DNA of 64,000 nt from Halobacillus massiliensis (GTDB lineage Bacteria > Bacillota > Bacilli > Bacillales > Halobacillaceae), in contig NZ_LT800499.1 of NCBI RefSeq assembly GCF_900166625.1, positions 1,220,630 to 1,284,629 on the forward strand. Direction: 5' to 3'. This document shows, piece by piece, positions 33,100 through 40,475 of this stretch (the first letter of the stretch is position 1; every line of letters starts with the position of its first letter). Below the pieces are notes generated by a model, which worked only from the letters and a program-made list of their open reading frames with translations, was not told the origin of the DNA and did no database searches. The position numbers were made by a program, and so were the translations under genes.

Positions 33100-34703
33100 T
33101 GAATCGGCAGTTATTTGCTAATTCAGGTCTGCTTTCCCGTCTTGTTTTAAGGCAGGATCGCATAAGACTGCCTATATGGCTGCTTGCATTTATCGTTTCA
33201 ACCCTTCTAGTTGCTAATTCATTTTCAACGTTGTATTCCACACAGGAACAACGGCAGGCGATGGCAGAAACGATGTTAAATCCAGCAATGACGGCAATGG
33301 TAGGACCTGGGTACGGTCTTGATCATTATACGGTGGGTGCCATGCTGGCCCATCAAATGCTGCTGCTTACGGCTGTAGTGGTTGGAATTATGAATATTCT
33401 GCTCGTCACCCGGCATACACGTGCTGAAGAAGAAGATGGACGCCTTGAACTCGTTCGTGCTCTGCCTTCAGGAAAATTGTCTAATGTTACGGCTGCACTT
33501 TCAGTAATTTGTGGAGCAAATATTCTACTGGGTCTCCTGGTTGCCGTTGGTCTTACGGGTATGGGCATTGAAAGTATTGATATGGAGGGTGCCCTGATAT
33601 ATGGTGCCTCCTTAAGCGTAACAGGCATTTTCTTTGCTGGAGTAACTGCATTGATTGCTCAGTTATCTGGGAATCCGCGGGGAACGATCGGCCTGTCTAT
33701 GGCCGTACTGCTGATTGCGTATTTGGTTCGTGCAATCGGAGATGTAAGTAGTGAAACACTTTCATGGTTTTCTCCTTTTGGCTGGATTGTCCGATCTGAA
33801 GCTCTTGTTAATAATGAATGGGGACCTGTTGCTTTAACATTAGGGGCAGCGGTATTATTGATCCTCATTGCTTTTTCTTTAAATACGATTCGGGATGTAG
33901 ATGCAGCCTTTCTTCCATCAAAACCAGGCAGAAAACAAGCTTCTTTTTTCCTGTTGAGCGGGGCTGGACTTCCTCTAAGTCTCCAGCGTACAGCTATCAT
34001 TTCCTGGGCAATAGGGATGCTTGTGCTAGGCGCATCCTATGGATCGGTGCTTGGAGATCTGGAGTCATTCTTTACGAATAATGATATGATGCAAGAACTC
34101 TTAACACCTGTTGAAGGTGTTTCCTTAACTGAACAGTTTCTCACCATGCTGATGGCTGTTCTTGCGATGCTTAGTACCATTCTCCCGATGATGGCTATAC
34201 TAAAACTAAAAGGAGAAGAAAATAAAGGTCGTGTAGAACACCTGTTAGGAAGAGCGGTTTCACGCACTAAGCTGCTTGCAACTTATATAGGAGTTTCTAT
34301 CGTCAGTGGGTTTATTACGCTATCTCTTGCTGCAGCAGGCATTAGTGGAGCAGGTCTAGCGGTAATGGAGGATGCTCCAGCCTTTAGTACATTTTATAAA
34401 TCAGCTCTCGTTTATTTGCCGGCTATGTGGGTGATGATTGCTGTTTGTGTATTACTTTTAGGATGGGTGCCACGATTAACAGGAATCGCCTGGATGTATT
34501 TAATTTATTCTTTCATTGTCGTTTATTTAGGAGGGCTTTTTCAATTTGAGGAGTGGGTAGAAAAATTAACCCCATTCGGTCATATCCCTGAACTTCCAGT
34601 AGAAGAAGCCTCCTGGGGGAATTTAACCGTTCTGACTATTTTAGCGATTATCCTCATATTCATTGGTTTAGTGGGCTATAACAAGCGGGATATTCAAGGG
34701 TAA
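33099..34703 (+). CDS. Large ABC-2 type exporter permease (polyketide/multidrug class)
   Basis: 534 residues with about twelve membrane helices in two similar halves, each with the ABC-2 layout. Conserved pieces include RHTRAEEEDGRLELVRALPS and, in the second half, LKGEENKGRVEHLLGRAVSR, the paired E-x-G-R-x-E-x-L motifs of exporters grouped as 'exporters of polyketide antibiotics'. It forms the channel with the ATPase upstream. Control is by the TetR at the head of the operon. I see no biosynthetic cluster nearby, so it is more likely for resistance or lipid export. Confidence 0.9.
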   Translation: MNRQLFANSGLLSRLVLRQDRIRLPIWLLAFIVSTLLVANSFSTLYSTQEQRQAMAETMLNPAMTAMVGPGYGLDHYTVGAMLAHQMLLLTAVVVGIMNILLVTRHTRAEEEDGRLELVRALPSGKLSNVTAALSVICGANILLGLLVAVGLTGMGIESIDMEGALIYGASLSVTGIFFAGVTALIAQLSGNPRGTIGLSMAVLLIAYLVRAIGDVSSETLSWFSPFGWIVRSEALVNNEWGPVALTLGAAVLLILIAFSLNTIRDVDAAFLPSKPGRKQASFFLLSGAGLPLSLQRTAIISWAIGMLVLGASYGSVLGDLESFFTNNDMMQELLTPVEGVSLTEQFLTMLMAVLAMLSTILPMMAILKLKGEENKGRVEHLLGRAVSRTKLLATYIGVSIVSGFITLSLAAAGISGAGLAVMEDAPAFSTFYKSALVYLPAMWVMIAVCVLLLGWVPRLTGIAWMYLIYSFIVVYLGGLFQFEEWVEKLTPFGHIPELPVEEASWGNLTVLTILAIILIFIGLVGYNKRDIQG

Positions 34704-34738
34704 TAAAAGCCGTCTTGATCACACCCTTGTTCCGTTTG

Positions 34739-34896
34739 CTTAAATAAAGAGGAGCAGGCCTGGGGAAAGGCTCGCTTTCCATGGGCGAACGCTGAGCTTC
34801 CTCAGTCTAAAGCCTTCCGGGATCTCACCCTGTTCTTTTCTCCCATAGGTGTCTCGCCGTTTCCCCCGACCCTTTATGTTTTTTGGGTAACGGAAC
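34739..34896 (-). repeat. Intergenic repeat, type B copy, inverted (cluster 4)
   Basis: Bounded by GTTCCGTTTG and GTAACGGAAC. Its reverse complement gives GGAAACGGCGAGACACCTAT and the other type B blocks. The gap 34704-35379 consists of this cluster plus the promoter of the next gene. Confidence 0.87.
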
Positions 34897-34946
34897 ATTT
34901 AAGAAGAGAGGAGTAATCCTATTAGAGAGCTTAATGAGATTACAGA

Positions 34947-35108
34947 GTTCCGTTTTCTCCATTAAATTTAAAGAGTCTGGGAAATGGTGAGACTCCTGCA
35001 GGGAGAAGAGCCAAGGTGAGATCCGCGAGTGTAACGAGCTAGCTCACTGGCTCCCCGCGGAAAGCGAGTCATTTCCCAGCCGCGTTTCTCTTTCAACAGA
35101 AACGGAAC
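34947..35108 (-). repeat. Intergenic repeat, type A copy, inverted (cluster 4)
   Basis: GTTCCGTTTTC ... GAAACGGAAC. It contains CTGGGAAATGGTGAGACTCC, then TGCAGGGAG, and the right stem GAGTCATTTCCCAGCC. A 50-bp linker to the type B copy matches that of cluster 2 in inverse, so the whole A-linker-B unit is inverted. Confidence 0.88.
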
Positions 35109-35129
35109 AGTTTTTTCCTTTCCTCACAA

Positions 35130-35235
35130 AGGGAAATGGTGAGATCCGTGAGTGTAGTGAGCTAGCTCACCGGCTCCCCCCCCCTGAAAAGCAGTTATTT
35201 CCCAGCCTCCTCCCTCCTATTACAGGAAACGGAAC
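35130..35235 (-). repeat. Second, shortened type A copy (cluster 4)
   Basis: GGGAAATGGTGAGATCCGTG, GTGAGCTAGCTCACCGGCTC, then CAGTTATTTCCCAGCCTCC, ending GGAAACGGAAC at 35235. The GACTCCTGCAGGGAG block is deleted and the copy holds an unusual run of eight C. Confidence 0.8.
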
Positions 35236-35330
35236 AGCTCCTTTCACATCCCTTTTTCCTTTGAAGAAACAAAGGGAGTCTATAGTCACAAAAAAGCCAT
35301 TATAAGTTATATATCATTAGTCTGCTGTCC

Positions 35331-35359
35331 TTGCCATTATCCTTCAGCTTTCATATAAT
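35331..35359 (+). promoter_or_regulatory. Sigma-A promoter of the haloperoxidase-like gene
   Basis: -35 TTGCCA (35331-35336), 17-bp spacer, -10 TATAAT (35354-35359), 21 bp before the start codon. Confidence 0.75.
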
Positions 35360-35379
35360 ATGGAAACACTTAGGAAGAG

Positions 35380-36291
35380 ATGATAGGAATGAGCAGAGAT
35401 TATTTAAGGTGGTCAGAGGTCCCATATGCTGGAGAAAAACATCCGCCAACAAATCCAATCACACCTTATGCAGGATCATGGCCGCTTTTTTATTTAAAAA
35501 AGGATAGCAAAGGAGCATATTATGGACCGGACGGGCAGAAGTTAAACTTCCCACTTGTTCATCCGAAAAAAATTGATTTTTACGAAGAACTAAAGGAAGT
35601 AAAATATACGTTAAATCATCTGACTAAAGAACAAAAGAAAATTGCCATATATTATGGATCGGGCGTTCCGACTAAACAATGGTCTCCCGTTATTGATCGG
35701 TTGATTGATACGTATAATGTGAGTCCCACCTATGCAGCACGTATATTGGCAGTCGTTCAAGCTGCCGTAAATGATACGATGATGGTGGTTTGGGATATGA
35801 AATATAAATGGGATACGGCCCGCCCAGATCAATACGATCAGAAGCTGAGAACTATACTATGTACCCCAAGGTTCCCCACCTATCCATCCGGTCATGCTAC
35901 GATGTCCGGATGCTCGGAAGTTGTCTTAAGCTATTTCTTTCCTTCTGAAGCGAAAAAGCTGAAAAAAATTGCTGAAGATGACGCTGTCAGCCGATTATAC
36001 GCTGGTGTCCATTTTCCTTCCGATAATGAAGAAGGAATCAAATTAGGGAGGTATATTGGCCATATCATTGTCCAGCATTTAGAAAAAGAACGTGATATAC
36101 GGGGGAAAAAGGTTGACCACCCTGTAACCGAATATAGAGACGCAAATATTTTTCCTTTAGACTATCAGCAATTTATTCCTTTTGATTTCGCTGCGGATTG
36201 CACGTCTCTTATGAAAGACTTTTATAATCACAAGGTAGAAAAGAAGGATAGTTTTCCAAATCACATATCAAAACCAAAACTATTTTATTAA
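35380..36291 (+). CDS. Soluble vanadium haloperoxidase / PAP2-type phosphatase
   Basis: 303 residues (300 if ATG 35389 is used; the AGGAAGAG site fits neither perfectly). The three motifs of the vanadate/phosphate pocket are present: KWDTARPDQ (K-x4-RP, about residue 147), YPSGHAT (about 170) and SRLYAGVHFPSDNE (SR-x5-H-x3-D, about 205). There is no signal peptide and no membrane span, unlike lipid PAP2 phosphatases, so the protein is more like the vanadium-dependent haloperoxidases and their phosphatase relatives. Activity (halide oxidation or phosphatase) cannot be told from sequence. Monocistronic. Confidence 0.88.
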   Translation: MIGMSRDYLRWSEVPYAGEKHPPTNPITPYAGSWPLFYLKKDSKGAYYGPDGQKLNFPLVHPKKIDFYEELKEVKYTLNHLTKEQKKIAIYYGSGVPTKQWSPVIDRLIDTYNVSPTYAARILAVVQAAVNDTMMVVWDMKYKWDTARPDQYDQKLRTILCTPRFPTYPSGHATMSGCSEVVLSYFFPSEAKKLKKIAEDDAVSRLYAGVHFPSDNEEGIKLGRYIGHIIVQHLEKERDIRGKKVDHPVTEYRDANIFPLDYQQFIPFDFAADCTSLMKDFYNHKVEKKDSFPNHISKPKLFY

Positions 36292-36293
36292 AA

Positions 36294-36322
36294 AAGGAGG
36301 GCGGCTTTATGCCGTCTTCTTC
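36294..36322 (+). terminator. Probable terminator after the haloperoxidase-like gene
   Basis: GAGGGCGGC / GCCGTCTTC stem with G-T pairs, 5-nt loop, pyrimidine-rich tail. Confidence 0.65.
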
Positions 36323-36346
36323 TTTATGTAAGGGCAGTAAAGGGAG

Positions 36347-36376
36347 GTTAACTTATTTTTGTTGAGGTTGACAATG
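36347..36376 (+). promoter_or_regulatory. Weak candidate BirA-type operator upstream of bioY
   Basis: GGTTGACAAT (36366-36375) resembles the right arm of BirA boxes and contains a TTGACA-like -35. A poorer left arm, GTTAACTT, starts at 36347, and the spacing is shorter than usual. B. subtilis yhfU-yhfT-yhfS, the matching operon, is known to be biotin-controlled; this site is only suggestive. Confidence 0.3.
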
Positions 36377-36430
36377 TTTGATGTAATAGGGTAACCTTCA
36401 TTCATACATATTATAAAGAAGGTGCCTTTG

Positions 36431-37006
36431 ATGAAATTATTAACTATGGTTTATGCCTCTTTATTTGCAGCAATAATAGGAGCTTTAGGTTTACTGCCTC
36501 CAATTGTTACGCCATTCACACCGGTTCCTATTACGGCTCAGACACTTGGTGTTATGCTGGCTGGGTCAATATTAGGGGCGAAACGAGGGGGGCTTAGTCT
36601 ATTAATCTTTGTCCTGCTCGTTATGTTTGGAGCTCCTCTTCTTTCTGGAGGAAGAGGGGGACTTGGAACGTTATTTGGCCCTTCAGGTGGCTATATTATC
36701 GCATGGCCAGTGGCCGCCTTTGTTATTGGGTTATTAGTAGAACGCTTATGGAAAAAGTTGAACATCGGCCTTTATATTTTTATAAATATTTTAGGCGGGA
36801 TACTGTTAGTCTATGCTTCGGGCGTTACCTATCTATCTTTTATGACACAGACTCCATGGCTAAGTGCGCTGACAGCTGCTCTCATATTTCTTCCGGGAGA
36901 TATAGTAAAAGTAGTGGCAGCTTCGCTCCTTGCGCGGCAAATCAATCGAGTGTATCCGCTGATTGGGAAAGAAGAAAATTTAAAAAGGCATTCACGTGCT
37001 GCCTAG
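36431..37006 (+). CDS. bioY: BioY biotin transporter substrate-binding component
   Basis: 191 residues from ATG 36431, 8 nt after AAGAAGG. Six membrane helices with the BioY pattern: TPFTPVPITAQTLGVMLAGS, FGAPLLSGGRGGLGTLFGPS, GGYIIAWPVAAFVIG and LPGDIVKVVAASLLA. S component of a biotin ECF transporter; no EcfA/T genes are nearby, so it works alone or with shared EcfAAT. It heads the acyl-CoA ligase/thiolase gene set, as yhfU does in B. subtilis. A terminator-like hairpin follows it. Confidence 0.93.
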   Translation: MKLLTMVYASLFAAIIGALGLLPPIVTPFTPVPITAQTLGVMLAGSILGAKRGGLSLLIFVLLVMFGAPLLSGGRGGLGTLFGPSGGYIIAWPVAAFVIGLLVERLWKKLNIGLYIFINILGGILLVYASGVTYLSFMTQTPWLSALTAALIFLPGDIVKVVAASLLARQINRVYPLIGKEENLKRHSRAA

Positions 37007-37034
37007 GCTTGCCTTATACAGGCAAGCCTTTTTT
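37005..37034 (+). terminator. Terminator between bioY and the acyl-CoA ligase gene
   Basis: AGGCTTGCC / GGCAAGCCT stem with a 7-nt loop and TTTTTT. It may be partial, since the downstream genes have no clear promoter of their own in the 23 bp that follow. Confidence 0.85.
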
Positions 37035-37057
37035 AAAAAGGAAAGGAATGAAAAGAA

Positions 37058-38509
37058 GTGACCTATATAGGAAAAGAGATAAAAAAGATAGCTGGATGCC
37101 ATCCAAAACGAGTTGCTGTCAAAGCGGAAGGGGAATCTATTACTTATGAATCTTTCTTGGATTCCATTCAATCTCTCAACAAAAACCTCCATTCTGTTTT
37201 TTCGAATATGAAAGGAAGAAAGATAGGGTTTTTATTGGAGAATAGTCCCCAGTGGCTGGAGGTCTTTCTGGCGGTGAGTGAGAGCGGAGGGATTGCTCTT
37301 CCATTGGATCCGAAGTGGAGCAGTGCTCAGTTAATAAGTGTAATCAGTGAAGCTGAGCCTGACCTTGTCATCTTTGATTCCTGTTATACTGAACGTGTAG
37401 ATCATTTATCTTTTGCTGTTTCCATGGATGAGTTAAAGAGACTTCCAGGTGCAGATAAAATAGGTAGACCAGTGTCTGATCAGCATCCTTTTTATATCGG
37501 CTATACTTCAGGTACGACGAGTCAGCCTAAAGGATTTGTAAGAAGTCACGCCTCATGGGCCAACTGTTTTTTAAAGGGGAAGGAAGTATTTTCCTTAAAA
37601 GAGAGTGACCAGATTCTCTGTCCAGGCCCAATGGTCCATTCTCATTTCTTGTATGCAGCCGTTCAGGCGTTACATATTGGAGCCACCCTGCATCTGACCT
37701 CGTCGTTTGACGGGGAAAAAGTTTTAAACCTGCTTCAAACAGAACAGATTTCTGTCTTGTACATCGTGCCTACTATGTTTGAAGCTATGTACAAGTTTAA
37801 AAGTAAAGGAGCCCCTCCAAAGCTGACTACGCTTATTTCCTCAGGAGCAAAATGGCCGGTTTCTTCTAAAATAGAAGCTCTTGAATTTTTTTCTGATGCT
37901 TCTATATATGAATTTTACGGAGCTTCAGAGTTGAGTTTTGTCAGTTATAAGCTTCTAAAGAATCAAAATCTGCAGGAAGAGACTATAGGTGTCCCGTTTC
38001 CCGATGTGGAGATTTCCATTATTACTTCGACCGGAAGACCAGCCCGGCAGGGAGAAGTCGGCCAATTATATATAAAAAGCCCGTGGGTGTTTGATGGTTA
38101 TTTAAACCGCCCGGAAGAAACTAAGCAAGTCTTTTACGAACAGTGGGCAACTGTTGGCGATCTTGGTTTTAAGGATGAGTGTGGGCAGATCATTTTAAAG
38201 GGACGCAGCCAAAATATGATCATCAGCGGTGGTCTTAATATTTATCCTGAAGAAGTGGAGCAGGTGATTCGAAAACACCCTAATATTTATGAAGCTGTTG
38301 TCAAAGGAATTGAAGATAAGTATTGGGGAGAAAAGGTGGTAGCTTTTATCACATGTAAAGAAGGCAAGCAGCCTCATATAGACGATCTTATAAGCCTGGT
38401 CTTCCATCATCTTCCTAAATATAAGTGTCCGAAGGAATGGGTGGTGCTGGAGGAATTTCCTTATACGAGCAGCGGGAAAATAGCTCGAAAAGAATTGACC
38501 ATTTCTTAA
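37058..38509 (+). CDS. Acyl-CoA synthetase (AMP-forming), YhfT-like
   Basis: 483 residues; GTG start after GGAAAGGA. ANL superfamily motifs: A3 YTSGTTSQPKGF (about residue 151), A5 YEFYGASE (about 288), A7 TVGDLGFKDE (about 365), A8 GRSQNMIISGGLNIYPEEVE (about 385-404) and the final catalytic-lysine region SGKIARKEL. It activates a carboxylic acid to its CoA ester. Position after bioY and before a thiolase matches B. subtilis yhfT, which is in the biotin regulon, so the acid may be a biotin-pathway intermediate or fatty acid; that is inference. Confidence 0.92.
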   Translation: MTYIGKEIKKIAGCHPKRVAVKAEGESITYESFLDSIQSLNKNLHSVFSNMKGRKIGFLLENSPQWLEVFLAVSESGGIALPLDPKWSSAQLISVISEAEPDLVIFDSCYTERVDHLSFAVSMDELKRLPGADKIGRPVSDQHPFYIGYTSGTTSQPKGFVRSHASWANCFLKGKEVFSLKESDQILCPGPMVHSHFLYAAVQALHIGATLHLTSSFDGEKVLNLLQTEQISVLYIVPTMFEAMYKFKSKGAPPKLTTLISSGAKWPVSSKIEALEFFSDASIYEFYGASELSFVSYKLLKNQNLQEETIGVPFPDVEISIITSTGRPARQGEVGQLYIKSPWVFDGYLNRPEETKQVFYEQWATVGDLGFKDECGQIILKGRSQNMIISGGLNIYPEEVEQVIRKHPNIYEAVVKGIEDKYWGEKVVAFITCKEGKQPHIDDLISLVFHHLPKYKCPKEWVVLEEFPYTSSGKIARKELTIS

Positions 38510-38520
38510 GGAGGGATTAT

Positions 38521-39651
38521 ATGCATGAAGCAGTGATCGTTGAAGCGAAACGAACACCTATTGGCAAGGCAGGCGGCAGGCTGTCCCACCTTCCTCCTGA
38601 AAAACTGATGCAGCCTCTTCTTGAAGTTTTAACAGAAGATCTTGATTGTAATGAGCTTAATGATGTAATACTGGGGAATGTCGTTGGGCCAGGAGGAAAT
38701 ATTGCCCGCTTGTCCCTTCTGACTGCAGGGCTGCCTGTCTCAGTTCCTGGTGTAACAATTGACAGACAGTGTGGGTCTGGACTGGAAGCTATTAATATGG
38801 CTGCAAGATTTATTCAGTCAGGAGCAGGTGATATTTATATTGCCGGAGGGGTAGAGAGTACAAGCCTTGCCCCATGGAAAATAAAGAAGCCTGCTTGTAT
38901 TCATGAAGCTCCGGAAATTTTTACGCGAGCAAGGTTTTCTCCGCCATTTATCGGTGATCCGGAAATGGGAGAGGCGGCAGAGAATGTTGCAGAGCGTTAT
39001 TTCATTTCAAGAGAAGAACAGGATGAATTTGCTTTTTACAGTCACAAAAAAGCAGTGCGAGCTCAGCGTGATGGTACTTTTAACGATGAAATTGTTACAG
39101 TCGATAATGTCGATCGCGATGAATGTCCCCGCCCGGATACTTCCCTTGAAAAGCTTTCACGTTTACAGCCCGTTTTTAAAAAAGGAGGAACTGTTACGGC
39201 TGGGAATGCCTGTCCAATGAATGACGGAGCGGCGGCTGTACTAATTATGTCGCTGGAAAAATGTCAGCAACTTGGATTTAAACCTCTGGCCCGTTTTGTT
39301 GATAGTACATCAGCGGGGGTGGACCCCAATTTATTGGGCATCGGACCTGTACCGGCTATAAAAAGGCTCTGGGAACGTCAGAATTTAAGTGAGCGTGATG
39401 TGGATTGTGTTGAATTTAATGAAGCATTTGCCTCTCAATCTCTGGCATCATTAAAAGAAATGAACATTTCTCTTGAGAAAGTGAATCGCTCTGGAGGAGC
39501 TCTGGCGCTTGGGCATCCTTATGGAGCTTCTGGAGCCGTACTGGTCACAAGGCTTATAGCAGAGATGAAGAGAAGTTCTTTTCACCGGGGAATGGCCTCA
39601 CTCGGGGTTGGGGGAGGAATGGGACTGGCTGCTTTCTTCGAGTCACTTTAA
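38521..39651 (+). CDS. Thiolase-family acyltransferase (YhfS-like), second catalytic Cys missing
   Basis: 376 residues from ATG 38521 after AAGGAGGGATTAT. Thiolase hallmarks: AKRTPIGKAGG, nucleophile Cys84 in DRQCGSGLEAI, GGVESTS, EFNEAFASQ, and His332 in GHPYGASG. The C-terminal motif, normally C-x-GGG-x-G, reads LGVGGGMG, with Gly362 at the position of the acid-base cysteine. Whether it still does Claisen condensation or thiolysis is therefore open. It sits between the acyl-CoA ligase and a ketoreductase, forming a short beta-oxidation-like module. Confidence 0.9.
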   Translation: MHEAVIVEAKRTPIGKAGGRLSHLPPEKLMQPLLEVLTEDLDCNELNDVILGNVVGPGGNIARLSLLTAGLPVSVPGVTIDRQCGSGLEAINMAARFIQSGAGDIYIAGGVESTSLAPWKIKKPACIHEAPEIFTRARFSPPFIGDPEMGEAAENVAERYFISREEQDEFAFYSHKKAVRAQRDGTFNDEIVTVDNVDRDECPRPDTSLEKLSRLQPVFKKGGTVTAGNACPMNDGAAAVLIMSLEKCQQLGFKPLARFVDSTSAGVDPNLLGIGPVPAIKRLWERQNLSERDVDCVEFNEAFASQSLASLKEMNISLEKVNRSGGALALGHPYGASGAVLVTRLIAEMKRSSFHRGMASLGVGGGMGLAAFFESL

Positions 39652-39667
39652 GGGAGGGGAAAAATTA

Positions 39668-40435
39668 ATGAACAGTCTAAAAGATGAAATTATCATTATC
39701 ACAGGTTCAACTCGTGGGATCGGAAAAAGCACGGCTAAGGCTCTAGCAAAAAAAGGGGCGGCTGTTATGGTTAACGGTCGTGATGAGAAAAGCGTGAATA
39801 GAGTGGTTAAAGAAATAAAAGAACAAGGCGGGCGTGCTGAAGGACTGGCTAAATCAGTTATTGAGGAAGATGCCGGAAAAATGCTTGTTGAAAAGTCTGT
39901 GGGTGCTTTTGGAGGATTAACGGGAATTATCAATAATGCCGGGATTACTAGAGATCGTATTTCTTACAAAATGGAGTTAAAGGACTTTATGGATGTTATC
40001 GATTCCCATGTGAAAAGTACGTTCATTTGCAGTACCGAAGCTATCCGATATTTTAAGAGTAACGAAAGATCTGCCTTTATCCTTAATACGACGTCACTGG
40101 CCGGAATTCTCGGCAATCCTGGCCAGATTAATTACAGTGCGGCTAAGTCCGCAGTGATTGGTATGACATTAACTCTTGCAAAGGAACTTAAAAACAAAAA
40201 GATCCAGGTTAACGCACTGGCTCCTGCAGCCCTTACCGATATGACACGCCTATTTATAGAAAAAGCGGCAACAGAAGAGGAAGCAGCTTACTGGGATATT
40301 GGAACACCAGACCAGGTAGCAGATTTTATATGCGAGTTTATCGAAAAACGAAGCATAAAACAGACTGGAGAAATTTATGCGGTTAATAAAAGTGAAAAAG
40401 GCTGCTGGATTCCGCCTTCCTATGAAGTTTTATAA
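39668..40435 (+). CDS. Short-chain dehydrogenase/reductase (FabG-like)
   Basis: 255 residues from ATG 39668 after AGGGAGGGGA. NAD(P)-binding motif TGSTRGIGKSTA (about residues 12-23), NNAGITRD, catalytic Ser in LNTTSLAG, YSAAKSA Tyr/Lys pair. Probably reduces a 3-oxoacyl thioester, which fits the ligase and thiolase genes upstream. Co-transcribed by spacing (16 nt). Confidence 0.92.
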   Translation: MNSLKDEIIIITGSTRGIGKSTAKALAKKGAAVMVNGRDEKSVNRVVKEIKEQGGRAEGLAKSVIEEDAGKMLVEKSVGAFGGLTGIINNAGITRDRISYKMELKDFMDVIDSHVKSTFICSTEAIRYFKSNERSAFILNTTSLAGILGNPGQINYSAAKSAVIGMTLTLAKELKNKKIQVNALAPAALTDMTRLFIEKAATEEEAAYWDIGTPDQVADFICEFIEKRSIKQTGEIYAVNKSEKGCWIPPSYEVL

Positions 40436-40475
40436 AAGGTACAATGGAAGAAACTTTCTCAGGTGGTGAAATGTC

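Noticed and set aside
36347-36397. A confident BirA box in front of bioY
   Set aside because: Only one arm (GGTTGACAAT) is good; the left arm and spacing are poor, and no -10 fits the TTGACA in it. Kept as a weak feature only.
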